Shown: positions 22,878 to 31,760, counted from the stretch's first letter. The stretch: DNA of 64,000 bases from a virus (IMGVR_UViG_3300020122_000503:1-64000), one strand, 5' to 3'. Notes: a model not told the origin generated them from the sequence alone. Program-made: numbers and translations.

Positions 22878-23281
22878 CGAACGGCGAAGCTGCACTAGTA
22901 GGCGCCGCAATCGGAACGGTATTGGGCGGTGCCGCGATGATGATTTGGCAAAAATCTCAGGCACAAAGCTCATCTCTTCCTCCTCCTTCTGCTCCGACTT
23001 ACGACGTAACCAAAGCCATTCACGTATCGCTTGGAGGATCATTTACGGTTCCGGTAGGAGCCAACGTCGTAGTGGACTTGCCACCCAATGTAGATCTTTG
23101 GCGGACAGGCGTCGTAACAAGTAACGCAACATCGCTTGCCCCAAGCTACCCAGCAACAACCAACGGATTCGTCGCAGTTGCGCCCGGAACGGCCACACTT
23201 ACAGGCACTCCGGGCTCCCCATCAGATGGTCAGGCGAGAAGTGTGCAAGTCACGGTCGTACCGCAACTGAGGTTTCCATGA
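22874..23281 (+). CDS. Membrane-anchored beta-rich protein (135 aa)
   Basis: One N-terminal helix (ALVGAAIGTVLGGAAMMIW) is followed by a Pro/Ser linker and a beta-rich domain: IHVSLGGSFTVPVGANVVVD, LWRTGVVTSNATSL and ATLTGTPGSPSDGQ. The domain resembles an Ig-like or bacterial inhibitor-type beta sandwich in general layout. The end is VVPQLRFP. The N-in, domain-out arrangement suits a surface-exposed virion protein. Coupled to both neighbours. Confidence 0.6.
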   Translation: MTNGEAALVGAAIGTVLGGAAMMIWQKSQAQSSSLPPPSAPTYDVTKAIHVSLGGSFTVPVGANVVVDLPPNVDLWRTGVVTSNATSLAPSYPATTNGFVAVAPGTATLTGTPGSPSDGQARSVQVTVVPQLRFP

Positions 23282-23493
23282 ACCAAGTAGTAGCAAGCGG
23301 GCTCGGCGGTTTGGTCGCGGGCGCCATTGGCGCAGCGGTCGCGAACTCGTCCGACAGTTACCCTGTGCTCAAGGGCGCGCTCGTCGTCGGCGCTATTGAC
23401 GCGGTTCTCACGGCCGTAGTGATCGGCGCATCCGAAAAACCAACCGGGACTCTTTCCGGGCCGCCGCGCCCTAGACCGTTGAGGTTTCCATGA
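23278..23493 (+). CDS. Small glycine-zipper membrane protein (71 aa)
   Basis: Two helices (ASGLGGLVAGAIGAAVANS and GALVVGAIDAVLTAVVIGAS) precede KPTGTLSGPPRPRPLRFP, the same tail as in the upstream paralogues. Overlaps the previous stop and ends in the same start-site motif. Part of the paralogous series at 21.4-23.5 kb. Confidence 0.7.
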   Translation: MNQVVASGLGGLVAGAIGAAVANSSDSYPVLKGALVVGAIDAVLTAVVIGASEKPTGTLSGPPRPRPLRFP

Positions 23494-24179
23494 CGACTCC
23501 CGCGCAAGCATACGGTCACCCCGACTTCGTCACGGACGTTCCCGTTCAAGGACCGACCGACGAAGGCATCCGCGCGCATGACTGCTGGTTTCGTCAAAAT
23601 GTGTTACCGGCGCGCCCCGCGTGCGTCGATTGCGAAGGACCAATACCAATGTGGGCTCAAACCAAGGGACTGCTCGGCAACAGTGTTTCGTTCGGTGGGA
23701 GAGGCGCACTCGGCTTCGCGCTCCGAGGCCCGAGCGATCCGGAAATATGGACGAAGCTCTCCGTTGCTCAGCAGCAGTGGATCGTCGACACGCTCACGAA
23801 GCTCGACAGCATCATCCGTCAGCAGACGGGCACGAGCTGCCAGTCGTGGGGCCCATCGATCACCGCTGCCGGCGGATGCTTTCAGATGTGGTTCAACGCG
23901 AACAAAATGGGGCTCACGAAGGCCGACGGGTCGCCGCTCGTCCTTCGCACCGACCGCGTTTGGGACCAAGACTCGCTCGACGCGCTTCGCACTGTCGCAG
24001 CGATGGATCCGAAGGATTTCCCGACCCCGTATCCGGGGACGACGCTCCCCGGTCCTGCAACCGAAGAAAAGAAGAAACTCTCGACCGGCGAAATGGTCGG
24101 GATCGCTACTGCCGGCGCCGCCGTCATCGGCGGGATCGGCTACCTCGCCACTCGCAAGAAGAGTCGAAGGAGACGCTGA
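23490..24179 (+). CDS. Soluble protein with C-terminal LSTG-type membrane anchor
   Basis: The 229-residue protein has an N-terminal domain with Cys residues (HDCWFRQNV, ACVDCEGP), then WTKLSVAQQQWIVDTLTKL and SCQSWGPSITAAGGCFQMWF. The C-terminus reads KKKLSTGEMVGIATAGAAVIGG, a helix, ATRKKSRRRR: a signature, TM and polybasic end. The first gene beyond the glycine-zipper run, it is coupled by the last junction motif. A cell-wall-related role is suggested by the next gene but not shown. Confidence 0.65.
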   Translation: MTTPAQAYGHPDFVTDVPVQGPTDEGIRAHDCWFRQNVLPARPACVDCEGPIPMWAQTKGLLGNSVSFGGRGALGFALRGPSDPEIWTKLSVAQQQWIVDTLTKLDSIIRQQTGTSCQSWGPSITAAGGCFQMWFNANKMGLTKADGSPLVLRTDRVWDQDSLDALRTVAAMDPKDFPTPYPGTTLPGPATEEKKKLSTGEMVGIATAGAAVIGGIGYLATRKKSRRRR

Positions 24180-24182
24180 ACG

Positions 24183-25622
24183 ATGTTGTACCAAATTAAA
24201 AAAGGCGACTCGCCGCGGCAGATCGCTAGGCGATACGGCGTGTCGTTCGATAGGCTCATCGCGGCGAACGCGCACAAGCCTACGACCGTCGTTGCCGGGC
24301 AACGCACTTGGCGATCAATCCTTCCAAGGGAAACGATCGTCGTTCCAGTCGGCGGCACGATCGGCGCACTCGGCGACGCTGCGAGCGACGCCATCAACGC
24401 GCTCATTGCCGCCGGTGGTCCGTGTCTCCAGGCGAACGTCGCTCTCGTTTGCGCCGCTCAGCGAGCTCTCGGGTTCACACCCGGCGCTGGAGTCGACGGA
24501 AAATGGGGCACCAAGGACGAGGCCGCGGCGGCACAAGCCGGTTTCGCCATTCCCGCGTGTAGCCCCCGCCCCTCGTGGTGGGCCCCGAAAGGTTCATCAA
24601 ACTGCGGCACGATGGCGACTTCAGTTCCGAGTCCGTCGGGCGGTGGAGCTCTTGCGGGAGCCGCAGCTGCGGCGCTCGCCGCCCTGAACGCCGATCCGAA
24701 CTACTGCACGAGCGTCAGCCGCGTAGGAAGCCCCGTGAACACGGCCGTGCACAACTTCAAGGCCGCGTGGAACTCGGCGAATCCGTCGAATCCCGTGCCG
24801 ATCGGCACCGGTAAGTACGAGCCGGTCGTCGCGAACGCGCTTTCGACGGCGCTCGGCGGCGTGACGGTGCCGCCGGGATGCGGTGCCGGCGCAGCGCCTC
24901 CAACCCCGTTCAATCCGCCCCCGCCTCCGCCGCCCCCTCCGCCCCCGCCTCCGAATCCGGTGACGCCGTCCGCGCTACCAGCGGCCGTGCAGGCACTTCT
25001 GAGCGCGAACCCGTGCGATCCGGCGAACGTCTCTCTCGTTTGCGCAGCGCAACTCGCTCTCGGTTTCAGACCCGGAGCCGGAGTCGACGGCAAATGGGGT
25101 GACAAGGACGCGGCAGCAACGGGCGGCGCCATTCCGGCGTGCAGCCCTCGCCCGTCTTGGTGGACACCAAAGGGACAGAGCAATTGCACGGGTGGTATGG
25201 CACCTCCGCCGCCTCCGCCACCCCCACCTCCCCCGCCACCGCCCCCGCCTCCAGGGAAAACGTGTCCGGCAGGCACGGTCTACAATCCGATTTCGGGGCA
25301 GTGCGAAACGGGAAAGGCGCCACCTCCGCCGCCTCCACCGCCGCCAGGGAAAACGTGTCCCGCGGGCACGACATACAACCCGACAACGGGACAGTGCGAA
25401 TCCCCCGGCGGACAAATCACTCCGCCCGAAGAGAAGAAGGGCCTCTCAACCGGCGCCATCGTAGCCGGCGCAGTCGGCGCAGCGGCTCTCGTCGGTCTCA
25501 TCGCCGTCGCGATGACCGGCAAGAAAGGGCACCGCGGCTCGCGCGGTAAGCGAGGCCCGAGCGGGCATCGCAAGTCAACGCATCACAAGGCGCACAAGAG
25601 CCACGGGAAGAGAAAGCGGTAA
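24183..25622 (+). CDS. LysM and peptidoglycan-binding repeat protein with C-terminal anchor
   Basis: The 479-residue protein starts with a LysM (LYQIKKGDSPRQIARRYGVS, RETIVVP). It has two copies of a unit with LVCAAQRALGFTPGAGVDGK..W (about 90 and 285), typical of PG-binding-1 (VDGKWG), each with CSPRPSWW. Between them lies the SYCTS-type domain shared with the 13.8 kb protein. Poly-proline linkers with two GKTCPAGTxYNPxxGQCE units follow. It ends KKGLSTGAIVAGAVGAAAL, a helix and a long Lys/Arg/His tail. It is likely a virion spike that binds peptidoglycan at entry. Confidence 0.75.
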   Translation: MLYQIKKGDSPRQIARRYGVSFDRLIAANAHKPTTVVAGQRTWRSILPRETIVVPVGGTIGALGDAASDAINALIAAGGPCLQANVALVCAAQRALGFTPGAGVDGKWGTKDEAAAAQAGFAIPACSPRPSWWAPKGSSNCGTMATSVPSPSGGGALAGAAAAALAALNADPNYCTSVSRVGSPVNTAVHNFKAAWNSANPSNPVPIGTGKYEPVVANALSTALGGVTVPPGCGAGAAPPTPFNPPPPPPPPPPPPPNPVTPSALPAAVQALLSANPCDPANVSLVCAAQLALGFRPGAGVDGKWGDKDAAATGGAIPACSPRPSWWTPKGQSNCTGGMAPPPPPPPPPPPPPPPPPGKTCPAGTVYNPISGQCETGKAPPPPPPPPPGKTCPAGTTYNPTTGQCESPGGQITPPEEKKGLSTGAIVAGAVGAAALVGLIAVAMTGKKGHRGSRGKRGPSGHRKSTHHKAHKSHGKRKR

Positions 25623-25628
25623 CGTTCC

Positions 25629-25901
25629 ATGCAAGTCGTCATCACCAAAGACCAGCTCGAAAAGAGCAGCGCCTGTCTGGTCTATCTCGACTCACCGGAA
25701 TGGGACACGTCACGTCAGGCGCTCGTGTACTCCGATTGGGAGAAAACGGTCGAACGGCTGATGTCGACTCGAGCAGGAACGACGTACTTGGACTTTTTGG
25801 TCGTTCGTAAGCTCGTGCCCATGACAACCGCCGAGCTCGCCCAAAAACGACAAGTCGCTCGACTCGCCGAAATTCAACGCGCGCAATCAGGAGGATCTTG
25901 A
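25629..25901 (+). CDS. Hypothetical protein
   Basis: This encodes 90 residues, mostly helical with a short beta start (MQVVITKDQLEKSSACLVYL). No membrane segment. It lies between the LysM spike and the beta-rich fibre gene, six bases after the former. No family is recognised. Confidence 0.6.
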   Translation: MQVVITKDQLEKSSACLVYLDSPEWDTSRQALVYSDWEKTVERLMSTRAGTTYLDFLVVRKLVPMTTAELAQKRQVARLAEIQRAQSGGS

Positions 25902-25902
25902 A

Positions 25903-26433
25903 ATGTCTGAATTCGTAGGACGTACCGGAGCGCTGCGCGTCTACTCCTATCCGGAGAACCGTCTCCAAGGTTCGTCAGCATCATTCGCTCGAAACTTCGC
26001 GTCTGGGCCTGCTGGGGCTACCGACATCCCGGTCGCTGGAATATTGGTGCCGTGGAGCAGCCCCGATGCAGGAACTCCTGGTACCGACGTACCGATCACT
26101 CCGAGGTCAACCGGGCTCGTTCTCATCACCGGCGTGATCACGGTGAAGAGCACGTCGGGAAATCAAGAAACGGTGACCTTGGAAGTCTTGGTCAACGGAG
26201 TTCCACTGGCGGTTCCGTTCGTCGAGAATCTGACAATTGAACCGGGAGGCGTCATAGCCATCCCGATTCTCACTGAAACAAATTCTCACATCAACGGCGG
26301 TCCTTTGCCGCTTGGAACGACCGCGGACGTCTCGATTTTCCTGTCTGCAAGCGTCGACGATCCGGTCGTGCTTCAGGTGTCCACCGAATCCTCGACACTC
26401 GAGTTGCAAGAGGTACCTGTCGCAACCGGATGA
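25903..26433 (+). CDS. Beta-rich virion protein
   Basis: The 176-residue product consists of alternating short strands and Gly/Pro/Ser loops (GLVLITGVITVKSTSGNQET, TLEVLVNGVPLAVPF, TADVSIFLSASVDDPVVLQV), as in tail-fibre or spike beta sandwiches. AGGAGGATCTTG precedes ATG 25903. The stop overlaps the next ATG. Likely part of the surface structures encoded up to 33.8 kb. Confidence 0.6.
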   Translation: MSEFVGRTGALRVYSYPENRLQGSSASFARNFASGPAGATDIPVAGILVPWSSPDAGTPGTDVPITPRSTGLVLITGVITVKSTSGNQETVTLEVLVNGVPLAVPFVENLTIEPGGVIAIPILTETNSHINGGPLPLGTTADVSIFLSASVDDPVVLQVSTESSTLELQEVPVATG

Positions 26434-26645
26434 AGGAGAAGCACATGCCCAACCTGATCCGAGAAGAAACGCTCATGTGCTGCAACTACAAGCGCTGTCC
26501 GGTCGTCAAGATGTTCGACGACGGCTCGATGGAGATCAGCGACGACGACGCACAGAACGGCTCGTTCGGCACGATCAAACTCGCGCCGGAAGTCGCCGAT
26601 CGCCTGATCGAACTCGCGGCAGAGCGCAAAACAGAACGTCCGTAA
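26430..26645 (+). CDS. Small Cys-containing hypothetical protein
   Basis: The 71-residue product has CCNYKRCP near the N-terminus and a helical end (PEVADRLIELAAERKTE), with the acidic middle MEISDDDAQ. The three Cys might bind metal. The ATG (26430) is chosen for the ATGA overlap, although MPNLIREE five codons later is also possible. Unknown. Confidence 0.55.
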   Translation: MKEKHMPNLIREETLMCCNYKRCPVVKMFDDGSMEISDDDAQNGSFGTIKLAPEVADRLIELAAERKTERP

Positions 26646-26663
26646 AAAAGAGGAAACAGAAAA

Positions 26664-27887
26664 ATGTCGCACATCATCGGTCGTGGTCGGTATCGAGGAG
26701 AAACTTATCCGAGCACCGGATCGAGCAGCGGCTCTCCCTCTGGAATCGTTCCTCTTTCGAGACAGAAGTTCATCGACGGCGACACGGGACAAACTGGTCT
26801 CAACGGATCGGTTGCCGAACCTTTCAAAACCATCGCCGAGTTCATGGCGTCGCGTGGAGACGCATCGACAGACGACGCGGCTTCCAACTACGTCGGCTGG
26901 GTTATGCCTACGCTCGTTGGCTACGTCGAAGACGTTGCATTTCCCCCTTACGTCTCGACGGAACTACGCGCCGCTTCTTTCTCGCTCACCAGAGGTACGA
27001 CAATAACCGGCAACGTGACGTGGGCAAACGTAGCAGGAGTCAACCCTGCTGACGACGCCGTCGTTACGACCCAAAACCTTCGTATTTCTGGAAGCTTCAC
27101 CGTGACTGACGATGCCGGTGCGCCGGACTCGTTCGTGTTCATAGATGCCGATGGGGGTGTAGCAGAAGGCGGGTCTCTAGGAAGTTTTGACTCTAACGGA
27201 GCTACGCATCTTGTCGACGCTCTGTTCTCCAACGTTTCAGTCGGCGAAATCGACGCGGGCACCTCCTCTAGTAGCGCCGCTGTGGGCGTGTTCGACTGTG
27301 TCGTATCTGGAGACATCCTGGCGCGTGTGCTTGCGGCGTCCGACTCAACGATCAACTCCTCGGCAATCACCGTAGAAGCAACATCTCCGGCCACTTTCAT
27401 CGGTTGCACTTTCACTGCGAGCACCGTTCTGGATTGCCAACTCGGAGCCCATTTCGACGGTCGATCGTGGACCAGCTTCGTCGAAAACGGAGGAACGCGC
27501 GCCGCTACCGGTACTGGCACTCCGGTACTGGTTTTCGGCGGCTACAGCGGAGCGGGTGTCGAAGGCGCCGCACTCACCGGAGCCAGCACGAGCGTTTCGC
27601 TCGACGGCACAGGTGCCACCGCCGGCTGGACCGGCCAGAACTCCGGTAACCACTACAGTACATCGAACGGCACTCCGACTACCGTTACGCTAAAAACAGG
27701 CGGCGGCGAACTTCCGGGCGACACGATACTCATCACAAAAACGGATCTAGGCGCCAACGTTCTCGCTGTCAAAAACAACGCGGCAGCCACGATCGGAACG
27801 ATTCCGACAAACAGCCGCGGATTCGTGCTCGCACGATTCGACGGAAGCGACTGGGTCTTCGAAGAAGGCGGATCACTCCTCGCATGA
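26664..27887 (+). CDS. Spike protein with beta-helix-like repeats
   Basis: The 407-residue protein opens MSHIIGRGRYRGETYP, which resembles the start of the collagen-like protein at 28.5 kb ([16 protein letters not shown]), probably a docking peptide. Residues 40-330 show many short strands with regularly spaced Asn/Gly/Thr turns (TTITGNVTWANV, NLRISGSFTV, TFIGCTFTASTVLDC), as in parallel beta-helix spikes. The C-terminal part (VTLKTGGGELPGDTILITK) forms another beta fold. A receptor-binding or depolymerising spike is inferred; no catalytic residues are evident. The stop overlaps the next gene. Confidence 0.6.
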   Translation: MSHIIGRGRYRGETYPSTGSSSGSPSGIVPLSRQKFIDGDTGQTGLNGSVAEPFKTIAEFMASRGDASTDDAASNYVGWVMPTLVGYVEDVAFPPYVSTELRAASFSLTRGTTITGNVTWANVAGVNPADDAVVTTQNLRISGSFTVTDDAGAPDSFVFIDADGGVAEGGSLGSFDSNGATHLVDALFSNVSVGEIDAGTSSSSAAVGVFDCVVSGDILARVLAASDSTINSSAITVEATSPATFIGCTFTASTVLDCQLGAHFDGRSWTSFVENGGTRAATGTGTPVLVFGGYSGAGVEGAALTGASTSVSLDGTGATAGWTGQNSGNHYSTSNGTPTTVTLKTGGGELPGDTILITKTDLGANVLAVKNNAAATIGTIPTNSRGFVLARFDGSDWVFEEGGSLLA

Positions 27888-28204
27888 ACCTAGCCCTGCA
27901 CCTCATCGCTCTCGTCGGCGCGACGCTCATCGTCGTGCGGAGCGCGATTTTCCGTCCGCTGCAAAAGCTCTGGCCTGCGCTTTTTCAGTGCTCCATGTGC
28001 GCCGGCATGTGGGTAGGTGTGGCGGCGGGAGCGAGCGGCCTCGTGCAATCAGGTCACGGACGAGTACTCGATGCGATCGTCGTAGGCGCGGCTGCGAGCT
28101 TCTCGTCCGTGCTCGCCGACGCGGTGCTTTTGAATCTGCTCGGCGATCCGAATGAGACTCCGAAGGATACCCGCGCAACGACTCCGCCAAAAAAGGATCA
28201 GTAA
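27884..28204 (+). CDS. Small membrane protein with CxxC, DUF1360-like
   Basis: The 106-residue protein has three hydrophobic segments (LALHLIALVGATLIVV, MWVGVAAGASGLVQ, VVGAAASFSSVLADAVLL). It also has FQCSMCAGMWVG, resembling the CxxC-x3-WVG motif of phage DUF1360 membrane proteins. It overlaps the spike gene by ATGA and ends in a hydrophilic tail (ETPKDTRATTPPKKDQ). Function unknown. Confidence 0.6.
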   Translation: MNLALHLIALVGATLIVVRSAIFRPLQKLWPALFQCSMCAGMWVGVAAGASGLVQSGHGRVLDAIVVGAAASFSSVLADAVLLNLLGDPNETPKDTRATTPPKKDQ

Positions 28205-28207
28205 CCC

Positions 28208-28447
28208 ATGCGCCGAAAACTCAAAAATCTGAAGAACAAGAACGGTCATTCGGAAAACGGCGCGCCCCGCCAACTCATCGACGAAACGGTGTACCGAGAA
28301 CACGCCAACAATCGAAACGTCTTCTCCAACACCGGCACCGACTCTCCGCATTGGGATCCGCAATACAGCGGATGGTCCAACGCCACTCGCCCGCGCGACC
28401 ACAACATTTTCTTGCGGCCAGTGACGCCGCTAGTAAAGCCAGGATAA
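28208..28447 (+). CDS. Small hypothetical protein
   Basis: The 79-residue product is highly charged and aromatic, with a basic N-terminus (MRRKLKNLKNKNG) and SPHWDPQYSGWSNATRPRDH. No hydrophobic segment. It lies between the DUF1360-like and collagen-like genes and may be a minor virion part. Not recognised. Confidence 0.5.
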   Translation: MRRKLKNLKNKNGHSENGAPRQLIDETVYREHANNRNVFSNTGTDSPHWDPQYSGWSNATRPRDHNIFLRPVTPLVKPG

Positions 28448-28481
28448 CAACCAGATCGATTGACGTCCTAGGAGCGAAAAG

Positions 28482-29672
28482 ATGCCCGGTATCATCGGTT
28501 TTGGGAGAAAAGCGCGCGAGACGTATCCTACCGTTGCGGGCAGATCCGGAACCGGACCGACGGGGCCTTCTGGAACCACAGGCCCCACGGGACCTACCGG
28601 CGTAGCGGGCTCTGCCACTAACACTGGCGCAAGCGGCGCGACTGGGCACACAGGATCAAGCGGACCGACGGGAGCAACGGGCCTTCCCGGATCATCGACG
28701 AACACAGGAGGCACAGGACCGACTGGCAGAACCGGCTCAACAGGACCAACCGGCGCAGCAAGTAACGTCACGGGCCCCACAGGACCCAGCGGATCGACAG
28801 GCTCTAGCGGACCGACGGGACCCGCGGGCGCAGCAAGCACTGTTACGGGCCCCACGGGCGTTGGATCAACAGGAGCCACCGGACCGACAGGAGCGGCGGG
28901 AGTCGCAGGAACAGCAGGCACGGCGAGCACGGGCTCAACGGGATCGACAGGCCCGACAGGAGTCCCTGGATCCGCAACGAACACAGGCGCAACGGGAGAT
29001 ACCGGACCAACCGGTGGACAAGGCCAAATAGGACCCACCGGAAGAACAGGACCGACGGGACCTACAGGACCGACCGGGCTCTCGGGAGCTGCAACGAACA
29101 CCGGAGCAACGGGATCCACTGGACCCACCGGCATCATCGGTCTGACCGGACCAACCGGCTTGTCGGGTTCTGCAACCAACACAGGATCTACCGGAGGCAC
29201 GGGGCCTACAGGACCAACCGGCTTGACAGGCGCTGCTTCCAACACAGGATCCACCGGAGGAACCGGACCCACAGGACCTACAGGTCTTACTGGATCAGCT
29301 TCGAACACCGGCGCTACCGGACCAACGGGTCCGAACCCGTTCGCCACGTTCGTCAGATCAAACAAGAACATGGTGGCGAGCGTCACCGTGCTCGACAACG
29401 ATCTCGCGTGCATCACACCTGTAGCGACAACGCCTACCATCTCTAGCGCGACAGGCGGTTACGTGGGAGTCGATCGAAACGGCGTCGCTCAAATCGTCGG
29501 TGATGGTACCAAGGTGAACGTCTACTGCTACTTCTCCGGTGATGGTGGAGTAACGCCGAGAGCGATGCCTGACATCGTCGCGGGCGATCTCCTCTACTGG
29601 AACGGCAGCATCGCGGGCTCTCAGCTCACGGTGACCGATCGCCTGAACTTCAACTACAACGTCACGACGTAA
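28482..29672 (+). CDS. Collagen-like fibre protein
   Basis: The 396-residue protein starts with the docking-like [18 protein letters not shown]. About 250 residues of Gly-X-Y triplets, chiefly G-P-T and G-X-T ([11 protein letters not shown]..), form a triple-helical stalk. The C-terminal 110 residues ([35 protein letters not shown]) form a beta-rich head. Thr in the third position of GPT is the O-glycosylation site in BclA-type collagen-like proteins. A host-facing fibre is likely. An AGGAGCG site precedes ATG 28482. Confidence 0.85.
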   Translation: MPGIIGFGRKARETYPTVAGRSGTGPTGPSGTTGPTGPTGVAGSATNTGASGATGHTGSSGPTGATGLPGSSTNTGGTGPTGRTGSTGPTGAASNVTGPTGPSGSTGSSGPTGPAGAASTVTGPTGVGSTGATGPTGAAGVAGTAGTASTGSTGSTGPTGVPGSATNTGATGDTGPTGGQGQIGPTGRTGPTGPTGPTGLSGAATNTGATGSTGPTGIIGLTGPTGLSGSATNTGSTGGTGPTGPTGLTGAASNTGSTGGTGPTGPTGLTGSASNTGATGPTGPNPFATFVRSNKNMVASVTVLDNDLACITPVATTPTISSATGGYVGVDRNGVAQIVGDGTKVNVYCYFSGDGGVTPRAMPDIVAGDLLYWNGSIAGSQLTVTDRLNFNYNVTT

Positions 29673-29684
29673 GAGAAAAAGAAC

Positions 29685-30860
29685 ATGGCCGACGGACTAG
29701 TCAAAGTCGCGCAAATGGAGCCGGGTGACACCGGCGACGTCCTCGTGTCAGGTGGCGGTGCCGCAGAATGGCAACCCGGAGTCAACGTCGCTCCTATCGT
29801 CTTCGGTGCAGGCGCGGACGGAGCTCTCGCCGCTGGCTTCGGCGCAATAGTTCTCACTCGAAACACTTACTACTCAAACGTCACTTTCCAAGCCGGCGAT
29901 TCGATCAACACGGCCGGTTTCTATCTCGGCATCTCTGGCGTGCTCGACGCTTCCGCGGCCGGCATGGGCGCGACTGACGGCATCTTCTGTCTTGCAGGAA
30001 ATGGCGGAGCGGGCGCCGCCGCGACTACAGGCGGAACTGGCGGCGCTATCAACAACAACGCCGGCCAAACAATGAGCGGCGGTATCGCCGGATCGGCTGG
30101 AGGCACCGGCACCACCACAAACGGAAATCAAGGCGGCGCTGCTTCGAACACCGGTAACTCTGGCGGTGGAGGTGGCGGCACAAGCGGCAAGGGCGGCAAC
30201 GGTTTGTCGGGCACAGGAGGCGCCACTCGAGCAGGAGGTACGGCAACTGGCGCAGGCGGCACGAACGTCTACGCCATGCCCATAGGCGCGCTCTACGCCG
30301 GTGTTGGTGCTGCTAACGCCATGATCGCAACCATCGGCGGTGCGGCAGGAGCCGGCGGTGGTGGTGGCGCGGGTGACGGGACCGCAGGCCCTGGCGGAGG
30401 TGGCGGCGGCACAGGAGGAGGCACAGCAATCGTAGCCGCTAGAGAGTTTCGACGAAGCGCCTCCACGCCTGCCAATTTCATCAGATGCCCAGGTGGTAAC
30501 GGAGGCGTCGGCGGCACCCCTGCCGGAGGTCAACGAGGTGGTGGCGGCGGAGGATCAGGCGGTGGCGGCGGCGTGCTTGTCTTCATCGCGGGCACCGTCA
30601 CCGGAAGCGGCGCAGCAACGAACGTTCTAAGCGCCAACGGCGGCAGCGGCGGTAACGGCGGAGATGGCACTGGCGCTGCCGGCATCGGCGGCAACGGCGG
30701 CAACGGCGGAACTTCCGGCCAATGCATTTACTACAACATGCAGACAGGCTTCTTCGCCGCACAAGGCCCAAAGAACAATCCGGCAAGCGGACCCACCAAT
30801 GGATCCGGCAACACCCACGGTACAGGTGGGCCCGGAGGCCTCGCCCAAATCACGGTGTGA
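29685..30860 (+). CDS. Glycine-rich fibre protein
   Basis: The 391-residue protein starts with MADGLVKVAQMEPGDTGDVL and a module with FGAGADGALAAG, TRNTYYSNVTF and TAGFYLGISGVLDASAA. This module recurs in the collagen-like protein at 31.8 kb and in many phage fibre tips. The remainder is about half glycine (GGGGGG, GGNGGNGG), suggesting a polyglycine-II receptor-binding tip like that of phage S16. Ends with PGGLAQITV. No catalytic motif. Confidence 0.7.
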   Translation: MADGLVKVAQMEPGDTGDVLVSGGGAAEWQPGVNVAPIVFGAGADGALAAGFGAIVLTRNTYYSNVTFQAGDSINTAGFYLGISGVLDASAAGMGATDGIFCLAGNGGAGAAATTGGTGGAINNNAGQTMSGGIAGSAGGTGTTTNGNQGGAASNTGNSGGGGGGTSGKGGNGLSGTGGATRAGGTATGAGGTNVYAMPIGALYAGVGAANAMIATIGGAAGAGGGGGAGDGTAGPGGGGGGTGGGTAIVAAREFRRSASTPANFIRCPGGNGGVGGTPAGGQRGGGGGGSGGGGGVLVFIAGTVTGSGAATNVLSANGGSGGNGGDGTGAAGIGGNGGNGGTSGQCIYYNMQTGFFAAQGPKNNPASGPTNGSGNTHGTGGPGGLAQITV

Positions 30861-30863
30861 GGC

Positions 30864-31760
30864 ATGCAGGTAGGCCCCTTCCCTTGGCTAGGCACGCCGA
30901 CCGTACCCCCCTTGAAGGGTTGCGTAATTCAGACGTTCCCAGGGCCTTACACCGTGGGCGCGCAAACGTTCACGCCTCCGGAGCTTTCAGATCCCGTGTC
31001 GGCCACCTCCATGGCGGCTCTCGGCGCCGCGTGGTTTCTAAATTACCTGCCGAGCTCGTCGATACGAACGACCATCCCGTTCGTTCCGATGATTTTCTCT
31101 CCTTCTTACAAGAGCGCTCAGAACCTTCTAGTCGCTTCCAGATACAAAGTCATTCTCGGGTACAACGAACCGGACAACGGACCGCCTCAAGCGAACACGA
31201 CGGTCGCCCAGGCCTTATCCGACTGGGCGGACTTCGAAGCCGCAGCCGACGCTATTCCGGGTTGTCGATTGGGCGCTCCTGTGATGGCGGTCAACTCCGA
31301 CACACCGGGCAGTTGGCGTTACGATTTCATGAACGGAATCGTTCCGGCAACCGGTAAGCCTCCGAGAGTGGATTTCGTACCCATCCACTTCTACACAAAT
31401 CAATTCACTAACCCTGCTGCTTCCGCGGCAACGCTCCGAAGCATCATCGTTCAAGTCCACGCGGCTTACCAAAAACCTGTGTGGATAACAGAGCTCGGTG
31501 CGACCAAGTTCACCGGATCCGTACCGACTCAGGAGTATCCGACTAGCACTGCCGAGACTTCTGCGATCATACAAGCCTTCATGACCACCATACTTGCCGC
31601 TAATCTCGTCGTTGAACGAGTGTCGTGGTATCCGTACGTGGTCCCCGCCGGCTTTCCTCCGGGAGGCGCAGGGAACGTTGCAAACGTCGGTCTCGCTGAT
31701 CTCACGGGAGCTCTCACGGCACCCGGCATCACCTTTAGAGATTCAGGTAACGTCGGATGA
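30864..31760 (+). CDS. GH128-like glycosyl hydrolase (asl1/Glyco_hydro_cc family)
   Basis: The 298-residue TIM-barrel-like protein has [10 protein letters not shown] (Glu102), then [33 protein letters not shown] and [11 protein letters not shown] (Glu210), the two glutamates expected for a retaining hydrolase of the GH128/asl1 type. Members cleave beta-1,3-glucans. Placed among fibre genes with no signal peptide, it could be a virion depolymerase. It lies four bases after the glycine-rich fibre and overlaps the next gene as ATGA. Confidence 0.75.
   Translation: MQVGPFPWLGTPTVPPLKGCVIQTFPGPYTVGAQTFTPPELSDPVSATSMAALGAAWFLNYLPSSSIRTTIPFVPMIFSPSYKSAQNLLVASRYKVILGYNEPDNGPPQANTTVAQALSDWADFEAAADAIPGCRLGAPVMAVNSDTPGSWRYDFMNGIVPATGKPPRVDFVPIHFYTNQFTNPAASAATLRSIIVQVHAAYQKPVWITELGATKFTGSVPTQEYPTSTAETSAIIQAFMTTILAANLVVERVSWYPYVVPAGFPPGGAGNVANVGLADLTGALTAPGITFRDSGNVG

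Larger units (their letters stand above)
21675..23493 (+). repeat. Five copies of a 15-base gene-junction motif
   Basis: The 15-base element ends at 21689, 21910, 22877, 23281 and 23493. The common form is CTGAGGTTTCCATGA (variants ATGAGGTTCCCATGA, GTGAGCTTCCCATGA and TTGAGGTTTCCATGA). It serves at once as the last codons of one gene (L-R-F-P), the Shine-Dalgarno (GAGG) and the ATGA overlap of the next. It is the likely cause of the shared RFP ends. Confidence 0.85.

Noticed and set aside
28430-29440. Minus-strand frame rich in GPVGPV
   Set aside because: It is the reverse complement of the collagen repeats on plus; GPT reads as GPV-like on the other strand, so it is a mirror artefact.
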